A DNA stretch of 21,166 bases from Byssochlamys sp. IMV 00236. Taxonomy: Eukaryota; Ascomycota; Eurotiomycetes; Eurotiales; Thermoascaceae. Position numbers and translations under genes: made by a program. Numbering within the stretch: the first letter of the stretch is position 1; each line of letters starts with the position of its first letter. Under the pieces are notes generated by a model. The model was not told the DNA's origin, searched no databases, and saw only the letters and a list, made by a program, of their open reading frames with translations. The DNA is taken from contig MSJH02000045.1 of assembly GCA_001931875.2 (NCBI GenBank), positions 1 through 21,166 of the forward strand, written 5' to 3'. Below, piece after piece: positions 1 to 10,434 of the stretch.

Positions 1-60
1 TTTTTTCTCTCCATTTTGATTCTTCTTTTATTTTTCATTTATAATATGTATAAAAAGGTC

Positions 61-246
61 GGCGTCACCTTGCAGGTAGTGTCAGGCAAGGGACACCTGT
101 GGAATTCAGAGATAGCAAGCCAGAGCTCTGAATTCCCGGCGGGAAAAATTAGATTAACAACGAGAGGGACAATGTCCCTCATTATAGTTGTTAAACTATA
201 AAGAACAGATACTACACTTGATCTTAGCCAAAAGGCCTGAGAGGAT
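61..246 (-). ncRNA. U2: U2 spliceosomal snRNA
   Basis: On the minus strand the 5' part matches the universal U2 core: the stem I loop GGCCUUUUGGC, then AAGAUCAAGUGUAGUAUCUG, whose GUAGUA (210-215) pairs with the intron branch site. The rest folds as expected. An AU-rich stem IIa follows, then a perfect 7-bp stem IIb (GAGGGAC/GUCCCUC, 164-180). Next come an Sm-type site AAUUUUU (144-150), a long stem III (101-136, GGAAUUCAGAG paired with its complement) and stem IV (GGUGUC...GACGCC, ending near 61). The 186-nt length is close to human U2. The 5' end at 246 is set by homology (AUC start); the 3' end is uncertain by a few bases. Short reading frames on both strands across this RNA are not genes. 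Confidence 0.95.
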
Positions 247-650
247 AAGGAAAAAAACGATTTCTGCCTTTTGCTCGCCTTTTTATACTTTTTCGCCACC
301 TCGAATTGTGACTAGCATTGCTGCGGAAAAACAAATGGTTTTACTCTTCAGAACCAATAGATGCAGGCAGTCTTCTTTAACCAATTCAAGCTTGATTCTC
401 GGTACAATACCTTCACTAAGGACACATAATAGTATGGTTATTAGCTTAATGCCATTTCTGTACTTTCTAGTTGACTTTTTTTCGTTTTTGCTTTATCCTT
501 CATAATGAAAAAGATACGTAACCTTGACAACTTCAGGGACTGTACAGGTGACTACTATAGTAGACATTGCAAAATAAAACTCAACATCAAATGAAATTTG
601 CGTACTCTATTTCCATTTCAATAGCTTTCCTTTTTCTATTTCCTTTCAAC
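247..650. other. Divergent intergenic region between U2 and the 99-aa gene
   Basis: 404 bp separate the divergently transcribed U2 RNA and the small membrane-protein gene, so it probably holds both promoters. Apart from the U2 TATA box and a pyrimidine-rich stretch just before the ATG at 651, I see nothing specific. An in-frame ATG at 591 would add 20 hydrophobic residues to the downstream protein, but the stretch looks like a pyrimidine-rich leader. Confidence 0.6.
278..287 (-). promoter_or_regulatory. TATA box of the U2 gene
   Basis: TATAAAAAGG on the minus strand, 32-41 bp upstream of the inferred U2 5' end at 246. The spacing suits a TATA-dependent RNA polymerase II start, as for fungal snRNA genes. 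The call is by sequence and spacing only. Confidence 0.6.
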
Positions 651-1061
651 ATGAGACCACATTGGACTTTATATAATCAGCCAGTTACTACCGAGCAATT
701 ACAAGATCGTGTCAAGCGAAGATTAGAAATGCCAAATGCTATGGCACCTACACCGAGAGCCAGACAAATCCAAGTGTTGTCCTGGGTACTTTCAGTTTGT
801 AATATCACTCCAAGTTATATTGTCAAGTGAAAGTAACTTTTCTTTCTTTCTTTCTTTCTAGCATTGACTGGATATATTGTTTTATTTGCTGATTTCGGAC
901 CAGAGAAACACTGCTTTACTCCTGTAAGTAAATAGACACTCATGTCAACATAATATTAATGGTTATCTCAGGTTCGAAACTGGTTTAAAGAAAAGAAAAG
1001 AAATTTCTGGAGCTTATCTGAAGAAGAAAAGAGAGAATTACGAGAACAAGGAAAACTATAA
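651..1061 (+). CDS. Small single-span membrane protein, function unknown (99 aa, 3 exons)
   Basis: Exons 651-798, 862-923 and 972-1061 join in frame through GT...AG introns of 63 and 48 nt; the first intron ends in a (CTTT)n pyrimidine tract. The 99-residue product starts MRPHW, has a basic amphipathic stretch (about residues 18-42, many Arg/Lys), one hydrophobic segment (about 44-60), then FADFGPEKHCFTPVRNWF and a charged C-terminal helix rich in Glu/Lys/Arg. Size, basic N-terminal half and single span resemble small mitochondrial inner-membrane or assembly proteins, but this is inference and I cannot name the family. I chose ATG 651 over 591 because the extra 20 codons come from a T/C-rich leader. 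A possible AATAAA-type signal follows near 1101. The splice model is supported by frame continuity only. Confidence 0.65.
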
Positions 1062-1161
1062 TTTTGTTTTTTAATAGAAGTGTAAATAGTATTTGACTCA
1101 ATAATAAAAAAAAAGACATAGAAGGGATTGAAGGTGATTTGACATTAGTGACTTGCCTGAG

Positions 1162-1212
1162 CCTTTTTTTTTAAAACACAGAACCGGGGGTTGTTTTTTT
1201 AAAAAAAAAAGG
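1162..1212. repeat. T-run/A-run inverted repeat upstream of the EF-Tu gene
   Basis: CC-T9-AAAA (1162-1176) is mirrored by TTTT-A10-GG (1197-1212) around a loop of about 20 nt that contains ACCGGGGGTT. It lies between the small membrane-protein gene and EF-Tu, about 50 bp before the EF-Tu ATG. It could be a nucleosome-free poly(dA:dT) promoter element or form a hairpin near the upstream gene's 3' end. Confidence 0.6.
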
Positions 1213-1258
1213 AGGCTGGATTTTTGACACCTTCCTCTTTTTTTGAACAAAAATAACC

Positions 1259-2902
1259 ATGTTCTCTTTGAAGACAGCAGCTAACAAGGTCGTACTTCCT
1301 GCCTCTCGTGTTGCCTCTCGCAGATGCATTACTTCCTCTGCTTCCAAGACAGGTATAATACCGAGTTCATTTTGCCCATAATCTCCATCATTAACATTTG
1401 AACTTAGCTTGGATCTCTACTCGTATGGCCCTTGCTTCTGGCAACAGACTTGTAATGATCAACTCAATAAAAGTAAAGATAGACTTGACTTACCTTTTAC
1501 ATCATTCTATAGACTGCTAATCTTCTCAAGGAAGCCTACGTCTCATCCGCTCCTTCTCGTTTGATGTTCTTTGGTAAGCTAACCCTTTATACATGTTTAT
1601 ATACGGTATTAACATCTATTCAAGGTCGTCGTGGTATGGCTTCTGATGCTGGAGGAAAGTTCTCTCGTGCTAAGCCTCACGTCAACATTGGTACCATTGG
1701 TCACGTTGATCACGGTAAGACTACCTTGACTGCTGCCATCACCAAGGTCTTGGCTTCAGATGGTGGTGCTGAGTTCAGAGACTACAGTCAGATTGATAAA
1801 GCCCCTGAGGAAAAGGCTCGTGGTATTACCATCTCTACCGCTCACGTTGAATACGAAACCAAGAACCGTCACTATGCTCACGTCGACTGTCCTGGTCACG
1901 CCGATTATATCAAGAACATGATTACTGGTGCTGCTCAGGTAAAAATAATAGATTTTATAGTGAAGAAAGTGGTTCTAAAAAATGCATTAGATGGATGGTG
2001 CTATCATTCTTGTCTCTGCCACTGACGGTCAAATGCCTCAAACTCGTGAACACTTGTTGTTGGCCCGTCAAGTTGGTGTTCAAAGCTTGGTTGTCTTTGT
2101 CAACAAGGTTGATCAGGTCGATGATCCTGAAATGCTTGAACTTGTCGAAATGGAAATGCGTGATCTTTTGTCCGAATACGGTTTCGACGGTGAAAACACA
2201 CCCATCATCAAGGGTTCTGCTCTTGCTGCTCTCGAAGGCCGTGACCCCGAGATTGGTGAAGAAAGAGTCCGTGAGTTGATGGACGCTGTTGATGCTCACA
2301 TTCCTACACCTATCAGAGATTTGGATAAGCCCTTCTTGATGCCTATTGAAGATGTCTTTTCTATTTCTGGTCGTGGTACTGTTGCCACCGGTCGTGTTGA
2401 ACGCGGTGTTATCACCAAGAACAGCGAAGTTGAAATTGTTGGTATGGGACCTACCGTCAAGACCACCCTTACCGGTATTGAAATGTTCCGTAAGGAATTG
2501 GACCGTGGTGAAGCTGGTGACAACATGGGTGCCCTCTTACGTGGTATCAAGCGTGAACAAATCCGTCGTGGTCAAGTCCTCTGTGCTCCTGGTACTGTTA
2601 GATCCCACAAGAAGTTCATGGCTCAATTGTATGTCTTGACCAAGGAAGAAGGTGGTCGTCACACTCCTTTTGTCAACAACTACCGTCCTCAAATGTTCGT
2701 TCGTACCACTGATGTCACCGTCAGTCTTCAACATCCTGAAGGTACTGAAAACCCCGAAGAGAAGCTCATTATGCCTGGTGACAATGTTGAATTGCAATGT
2801 GAACTTGTTCATGATGTTGCTCTTGAAGAAGGTCAACGTTTCACTATTCGTGAAGGTGGTAAGACCGTTGGTACTGGTATTGTTACCAAGATCTTGGAAT
2901 AA
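1259..2902 (+). CDS. TUF1: Mitochondrial elongation factor Tu (nuclear-encoded)
   Basis: Exons 1259-1352, 1408-1451, 1513-1573, 1625-1938 and 1991-2902 join in frame to give 474 residues. The factor carries aminoacyl-tRNA to the mitochondrial ribosome at the expense of GTP. The first ~70 residues are rich in Arg, Ser and Ala and low in acids, as for a matrix-targeting peptide. The GTPase domain shows the P-loop GHVDHGKT (92-99), switch I ending in RGITI, DCPGH (154-158) and NKVD (209-212), followed by the two beta-barrel domains up to VTKILE. Four introns of 50-60 nt cluster in the targeting peptide and early G domain, and the last 912-nt exon is unbroken. Codon use is strongly biased (GGT, CGT, AAG), suggesting high expression. 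An AATAAA lies at 3014-3019. It is convergent with the MAP kinase gene. Confidence 0.97.
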
Positions 2903-3205
2903 ACTTACCCCTTCGCTCTCTCTCTTTGTGTGTGTGTCTGTATCCCTTATTGTATAATACTGTTTCATTCTTTTAGAAAAACAAAGCTCTCAAAAAGAAA
3001 AAAAAAATACATGAATAAAATATGTCTATATATCATTATTCTTTTTCGTTGGTATACTTGCTTTCAAGTTACATCGGGAGTGAAGAAATAGATGATTTAT
3101 GGGGGATATTGCAAGAGAAAAAAAGGGGTTACATTTAGAGTATTTATTTGTTATCAGTTCGGTATATGATATGCTTCTTTTTTTTGTTTTTTTTTTTTCT
3201 GTTTT
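2903..3205. other. Convergent 3' region between EF-Tu and MAP kinase
   Basis: 303 bp shared by the 3' ends of two convergent genes. AATAAA occurs on the plus strand at 3014-3019 (EF-Tu) and on the minus strand at 3143-3148 (MAP kinase, about 60 bp past its stop). A (TG)n stretch lies near 2928 and T runs near 3178-3200. No gene is seen. If these signals are used, the transcripts do not overlap. Confidence 0.6.
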
Positions 3206-4768
<1,563 letters not shown>

Positions 4769-5171
4769 TCAATAAGGAGAGAGAGAGAGTGAGAGAGGGA
4801 TGAATTTTACTGCTGGGTTAAAAGCGAGCAATAAAGCTGAGAATGAAATCAAAGGAACATCAAAAAAAAGAATCAGGGTAAAGCATAAAAAAGGGGGATG
4901 TGGTACAAGCAGGCCAGAATGAACTCTGGTACCAATTAGAGCGGACTGATTCCAATTCGAGTAAGCGGGTGCGCCAGTCCAAAAATATTAGTGTTAAAGA
5001 CACGTTTTTTTCATTTTCTGAATAATGAAATTCCTTCAGTTAATCAGACAATCAATAAAGGCGCTTTTAGCCCAAAGCCTTCACTCTCAGTCATCCAAGT
5101 TTAATTATAGTTGATTTCGTTTTATGTAACATATCTTTATAAGACAAAAGGGTCACTATAAGGAAAGGGGA

Positions 5172-5343
5172 ATGTCAACAAACTTGTCTTCACGCGTATT
5201 AACGCCGTCAGCAGACCAGTGGCTATTACAGTTAAATTGTATGTTTATTTATTTTGCTTGCCATTACTTCTTACAATGTGTAATCAATAGCATACAAAAG
5301 ATTTGTAGACATACTAAGGTTTAACATTGCAAAAAGTGATTGA
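5172..5343 (+). CDS. Candidate spliced micro-ORF, unknown (39 aa)
   Basis: ATG at 5172 in a purine-rich context opens 22 codons plus one base. GTATGT at 5239 and an AG at 5290 bound a 52-nt intron of the size usual here. Exon 5291-5343 continues in frame to TGA. The product would be a 39-residue, net-basic peptide starting MSTNLSSRVL with an amphipathic second half. I recognise no family. The credible intron is the main support. It could equally be a leader ORF, a remnant of a longer gene, or chance. Confidence 0.25.
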
Positions 5344-5609
5344 TGAGTCACATATTTAGGAAACACCACAGATATCAGCAGATCATTAAAGTGAATATAT
5401 GGCTATTAGCTGATAAATGAATAGAGGAAAGAAAGAGATGCATAAACATAAAGCACTTTATAAATTCATACAGAAAGACTACCCTTCTTCAAGTGCTTTA
5501 TTATTTATAAATATTGACACATCTTGGCAGGTGCTGTGAAGTAGAAGAAGAAGCCAATTAATGATTACAATCATTATTGATTATTATGAATTACAGTTGA
5601 AAGCAGTAA

Positions 5610-5613
<4 letters not shown>

Positions 5614-5651
<38 letters not shown>
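5614..5651. repeat. 38-bp poly(A) tract
   Basis: An uninterrupted run of 38 A residues, the longest homopolymer in the window. It could be a slippage-expanded tract or the tail of an old retroposed transcript, since it follows an otherwise unassigned AT-rich stretch. No clear target-site duplication is visible on its two sides. It creates a spurious polyphenylalanine frame on the minus strand. Confidence 0.9.
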
Positions 5652-5653
<2 letters not shown>

Positions 5654-6197
5654 AGCCTAGAATGGAATAAGCTAATTTGGTAAACAATATGAGTTTGATT
5701 CCATTGGAAATCTGAATCTTGCCATATTTGGAATACAGTATCAGAAAATGCAACAGAAAATAGGCTAATGCTACGAGCGCTTCCTCGAGACTATACAGCT
5801 TTACACTACCAAAGCCTAGTCTAAAGCTGTCCAGTTCACTCCTTGATATAAATATGAATTTATCATAATTACGCGTGTTCTTGCATCTTTGTTGATCAAA
5901 CTGACAACATAAAAAATTATAAATAATGACATTTCTTTTTATCTCTTTCTTCTTGAAAAGAAACAAACATGTTCAAAGGTTTTGTTGGACGACATCACAG
6001 GTAGTATCTGGAGGCAATGTCCGTAGAATTAGTCTAATTTCTGGTGTATTTTCTAGTGCATGTAGTATTTCCCAGTTGAATTCTGCATCCACTTAGCTTT
6101 GCTATCGCTTCAACCTATTTGAAAATAGCCTACGGCAGTCAGCCACTTTATTTACTTTATACATGTTTTCAAACAATGGGAGTTCATCAGTCAATTC

Positions 6198-6389
6198 ATG
6201 CCGAGTGCCGTAACGAATTTAAAAAAAATTGAAGGCATCAATGAATACTTTGCTATGGAGTCAACAGATAAGAAATTGAATAAAATCATTAAAAATATCA
6301 AAAAGATGATCAAAGGCAATGAAAACACAGACATTCTTCAAGTATTGTCGAAAGCCTTCAGCTATATACAAACATTGTTTAATTACTAG
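6198..6389 (+). CDS. Candidate small helical protein, unknown (63 aa)
   Basis: An intact 63-codon frame from ATG 6198, rich in Lys, Ile and Asn with a heptad-like hydrophobic pattern (KLNKIIKNIKKMIKG). It ends 128 bp before the photoreceptor ATG. I recognise no family and AT-rich sequence favours such composition by chance. An A8 run at 6221-6228 separates it from an overlapping frame starting at 6176 (MGVHQS...). Support is weak. Confidence 0.2.
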   Translation: MPSAVTNLKKIEGINEYFAMESTDKKLNKIIKNIKKMIKGNENTDILQVLSKAFSYIQTLFNY

Positions 6390-6517
6390 GTGTAGCTAAT
6401 AAATTTAGGTTTGCCAAAAGTTTCTACTGGATTTAAAAAATCCTATTGAATTTCAAAAATTGTATAAAAAGAGATGTTTGTTCTTTTTCCTTCTTTTTTT
6501 TTTTGTTTGTTATTCAA

Positions 6518-8756
6518 ATGTCACAATTTCAGCAACACGAATGGGAGGACACCCCAGCGAACGGCACACAAGGATTAACGGCCATACAAGAGACATTGAA
6601 TCTATCTGAACTTCAACCAGTCAATGATCCATCACAGTACTTAACACAGGATGTGCCTACTGTTGGTCTACAACCAGTCCAAGTTCAGCAGACATCGGAT
6701 GCTCCATTAACTGGTGTTTATTCAAGTTCCGGATTTGACATGGTGGGGATTTTATCTCGACTTGTTAATAGGTACATTTAGTAAAAATACAATTCAAATG
6801 TCAGCATATATATAATGCTTTGACAGACCGAACCCACAAATCAATCTAGGCCCTATTGACATGTCCTGCTCCTTTTTGGTCACAGATGCTCGTCAGTTTG
6901 ATTGTCCCATCGTATATTGCTCACCCACATTTGAACACTTGACGGGTTATCATGAAAATGAAATTGTCGGACGAAATTGTCGTTTCTTACAAGCCCCTGA
7001 TGGTCAAGTAACATGTGGGTCGCGCAGGACGTATACTGATAATCAGGCTGTATTTCACTTGAAAGCACAAATGTTGCAAAACAAGGAACATCAAGCAAGT
7101 ATTATCAACTATAGAAAAGGAGGACAGGTAAAAAGAAAGTGTCAAAGGGAGAAAGAAAGAAGAGTCCGTGAGCTGATCGATGCATATATGTTTGTGATAG
7201 CCCTTTGTCAATTTGGTTACAGTTATTCCCATCACGGACGATAATAATCAAGTGTCCTTCTTTGTTGGGTTACAGGTTGACCTTGTAGAACAACCAAATG
7301 CTATCCTAGAAAAAATGAAAAGTGAGAACTAAAGTTGTAGAAAGAGATTTATGTTAAGATACGTTATAACAATAGACGGCACTTACATGGTCAACTATCA
7401 GCAAATGAACATTCCTCCTTATATTCCTGGAAGCAGTAAAGTATTTGTGTAACATTGATATAAAATACTCACTCTTGTGTTTATAGGCTTCAGTTCGGAG
7501 CCAGTGGACGACTATTTCCGAGAACTGCCAACTGTTGCTCCTGTCTCAGGAACCTTGGCCTCTCCTGAAATATTGAAACTCGTCAACTGTAGTGGCGAAA
7601 ATGAACAGCAATTACAGCAGCAGTGGAATAAGCTCCTTTTGGATCAATCTGAGGACTTTATTCATGTCTTGTCTCTCAAGGGCTTTTTCCTTTACTGCTC
7701 TCGTTCTACTTCCCATTTGTTAGAACATGACCCTGAAGAACTCGTTGGACATCCTCTATCGTCTATTTGTCATCCTTCCGATATTGTACCCGTGATGCGT
7801 GAAGTGAAAGAGGCCGCTGGTAATCCCGATAAGGTTGTCAGTCTCATCTACCGTGTGCGTCGAAAGTATTCTGGATATATGTGGATAGAATGCCAAGGCA
7901 AGATTCATATTGATCAAAGCAAAGGTCGCAAATGTCTTATTTTGGCTGGTCGTGAAAGACCAATGTACCAGATGCTTCGTAAAGAATTGGTTCATGTGCC
8001 TAACGTTGCAACTGGTTCTGAATTCTGGGCAAAGACAAGTTTGAGCGGACTCTTCTTGCATGTGACATCTACGAGCGAAGAAGTCGTTGGTTTCGCTGCT
8101 AATGACTTGAAAGGTGCTACTCTATATCAATATGTTGGTGATAACAATGTCCGTGACATCACTCGTGCCTTGGAACTGGTAAAAGATGGACATATCGTTA
8201 ATTTACATCATACCATGCAAAACAAAAAGGGAGACTATATTCCTATTTTCTCCACATTTTATCCAGGAGATACCTCTCCAGGTGTTGGCCGTCCTTCATT
8301 TGTCCTCGTGCAAATTAGAGCCAAGGAATCTGCATCTGTTGATGGATACCCTGTTCTGGAGTCTGTCTCTTCTGATGTCCAAGGCGAAGAGGGTGATGAA
8401 AATCTTTTTGCAGAATTAGAGACGGTCAGAGGTACCTCATGGCAATATGAACTACATCAGCTTCAATTAGCAAATCGAAAATTGAAGGAGCAGCTTGAGA
8501 GTTATACCAATCCCAAGACTAAAAAGGTACAAAAAAAAAAAACTAGGCTATATACTTATAAAATATACAGCAAAAGAAAAAGCGAGCATCTGATTCGAGT
8601 GATATTCCCAAAATGTGTGCTCAATGTCAAAGCACTGATTCTCCTGAATGGAGAAAGGGTCCTAATGGTCCAAAGGAGTTATGTAATGCGTGTGGTCTTC
8701 GTTATGCAAAAGCTCTGGCTGCACAAAAGTCAGATACTGTTAGCTCTCAACAGTAA
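6518..8756 (+). CDS. wc-1: White-collar-1 type blue-light receptor and GATA transcription factor
   Basis: Exons 6518-6771, 6827-7127, 7201-7321, 7376-7435, 7487-8526 and 8571-8756 give 653 residues in frame. It is a nuclear flavin photoreceptor that, with a WC-2 partner, activates light-regulated genes. The LOV domain (about 99-220) carries GRNCRFLQ (133-140), whose Cys136 forms the light-induced flavin adduct, and a long loop before the E-F region as in WC-1 and Vivid. Two further PAS regions follow (about 292-400 and 422-505), then a short coiled stretch ([16 protein letters not shown]). A basic patch (KKQKKKR) near the last splice junction could be the nuclear signal. The GATA-type zinc finger C608-X2-C611-X18-C630-X2-C633 (ending CNAC) closes the protein. 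The N-terminus lacks the long polyglutamine of Neurospora WC-1. AATAAA is at 8818-8823. Mucorales usually carry several wc-1 paralogues, and I cannot say which this is. Confidence 0.95.
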
Positions 8757-10434
8757 ATGCAAGACGCGTATGTATTTGTATTGCTTTTTAAAGGTCGTTT
8801 GCATATTTTATATATTAAATAAAAGCTTTTTCATACCATCTAAGTAGCTAAAGAAGAGGTGAGTACATGATCAAACTCGCTCACACTCACTGTCATCATT
8901 TTACCGTCGATCAGTCACCCACAGTTTCGATTCAGTGTCCAACATTACCGTTTGATGCTGTTGTAAGTAGCATGATTGCTGTCAAAAAGAATAGAAAAAG
9001 AGCAATGTAGTATGTGTTATGCATAAATAAGCTGCTTTAATGAATATTTAGTGTATTTTACAGGGACGGCTTGGAAGATAAATGGAATGATAGCCCTAAA
9101 TGATGTTGGTTTAGCGCTCACAAGTGTAGTAATAATATTTGAGACTGACAAATTCTTTACGCTTAAGACTACTACATCCTGTGTCTCGACTCTCAAATTG
9201 AGTTACATTATACGTGCACATTGGAAGTACGTCTTTGACTGTAAGCCTTATTCAACCTTGCATATCATTACCGCTGTGCTCGATAAGCTCAGTTGTTTTA
9301 GACAAAACTCAAGGCAAACCACTCATTAAGATATTTGAACTATAGTATTTCAATGCTCTTTTTTTACATAGGCGTACAATTTTGCTGAAAGGCGTACAAC
9401 CTCATCGGATGTCAGCAAGTTCGATGGGATGTTGTTTCTTTTTTGTACCTTTTCAAGTATTTTGCAAGGAGTATCATATCTCTACTTGCATTATGCAATT
9501 AAGTCGATGCCTTGCGAATTAGATTCTTTATCAAAAAGAGCTGAATATTATTAAATTAGGTTTGAGTGACTATTTATAGGGAAGATTAAATGTTGTCAGC
9601 ATGACTGAATGTTGCCAATGTGATTGTTTATCAATTATATACTAGTAGATACTATCCTTATTAGCATATTATAAGTCATTCTTATCAGATGCGTTAATGA
9701 AATGTAAAGTAGAATGTATGCTCTATTGTAAGATATAGAGTACTCTAATGGTTATCTCATCAAACACGCCACACATCCTTTCTTTTCTGGTGATTTATAA
9801 ACTGGTCCTCTGCGTACAAGTCAAGAGCTGAATTAATCATAATAGAGATGCTTGACAAGAAGGAGTAAGATTTTGTACTTTTTTGAATTTTTCAAGTTCT
9901 CCGCTCCGACAAACTAGAGCCGTACGGTATAAAATGCTAAATAGTATAAATGGATACATGATGTGTTCTTGGATCAAATTCTTGGTGTTATAAGTATCAA
10001 GCTGACTGTGATGAAAAACACAGAAGCTACTGGTGATTACTGTGTCCTGGAATAACCATAGGCTCATTTGCTTGAACAATTTTTTTGATGAGAGTGTAAC
10101 AATTGATGAGATAACTTGATAATACGAAATGTAATGAAAGGGAGGGCTCTGTTTGTACTTTTAACGAAAACTGCAGTTTCTGGCTTACTGCGGGATCACT
10201 ACTAGCTTACTCTATTTGGTTCTTTTTTCTTCTTCTTCTTATTGTAAAGACTTTTTGTCTATCTTTTATTCACTTGTCTCAAATCTTTTTAACAGGCGTC
10301 TCGTTTATTTTTGTTTATAAACTTTAAGTGCAGCGCTGAAAAAAAAAGGGCTTACTTTAAAATTGCCCTCTTTCTCTCTCTCCTGTTACTATATTTAACT
10401 TGTTCATTTTGTCCCCTTTTCTCTAATTCATCCA
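8757..10434. other. Intergenic region between wc-1 type gene and RhoGEF
   Basis: 1,678 bp with no gene I can support. The wc-1 poly(A) signal is at 8818. A 47-codon frame at 8867-9010 (MIKLAHTHCHH...) contains a donor-like GTAAGT, but no good continuation is found. A 92-codon frame at 9051-9329 lacks an ATG in context and any recognisable motif. The last ~230 bp (T/C-rich from about 10220, CT repeats near 10370-10384) look like the promoter and leader of the RhoGEF gene. Confidence 0.5.

Larger units (their letters stand above)
4769..6517. other. Long intergenic region between MAP kinase and wc-1 type gene
   Basis: 1,749 bp between divergent genes. It starts with a GA/CT-rich tract (4776-4800) that is the MAP kinase leader on the minus strand. 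It holds two weak small-gene candidates (5172-5343, 6198-6389), an 11-bp inverted repeat (5448-5458 and 5491-5501), a 38-bp A run (5614-5651) and a 9-bp hairpin arm pair near 5797-5831. A further ATG at 5968 opens a frame of only about 11-23 codons, which I do not support. I see no tRNA or snRNA. Confidence 0.5.

Noticed and set aside
39..505. Three short open frames (16-201, 39-299, 188-505)
   Set aside because: They overlap the U2 snRNA and its promoter and have no protein features.
4910..4985. tRNA-like look (GGTACCA and TTCGAG stretches)
   Set aside because: No cloverleaf can be formed and no proper B box is present. I found no tRNA anywhere in the window.
5341..5425. Possible box C/D snoRNA (TGATGA-like near 5341, CTGA near 5410)
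   Set aside because: There is no flanking terminal stem and no convincing C'/D' boxes. These short motifs are common by chance.
5574..5966. 130-codon minus-strand frame with a polyphenylalanine stretch
   Set aside because: The open frame exists because of the A38/T38 tract and low-complexity AT-rich sequence. There is no motif or good start.
5968..6110. Small spliced frame starting MFKGFVGRHH at 5968
   Set aside because: It gives only about 23 residues with a weak donor (GTAGTA) and no continuation.
6446..6517. Upstream extension of the photoreceptor N-terminus from 6446
   Set aside because: The added codons come from a T-rich leader (polyphenylalanine). ATG 6518 begins the plausible protein.
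7128..7250. Simple extension of the photoreceptor LOV exon past 7127
   Set aside because: It runs into a lysine/arginine-rich nonsense tail. The exon at 7201 restores the expected LOV sequence ([11 protein letters not shown]) in frame.
9051..9329. 92-codon plus-strand frame
   Set aside because: It starts at a non-ATG codon, has no motif and no conserved-looking pattern, and joining it to the frame at 8867 requires an incompatible phase.
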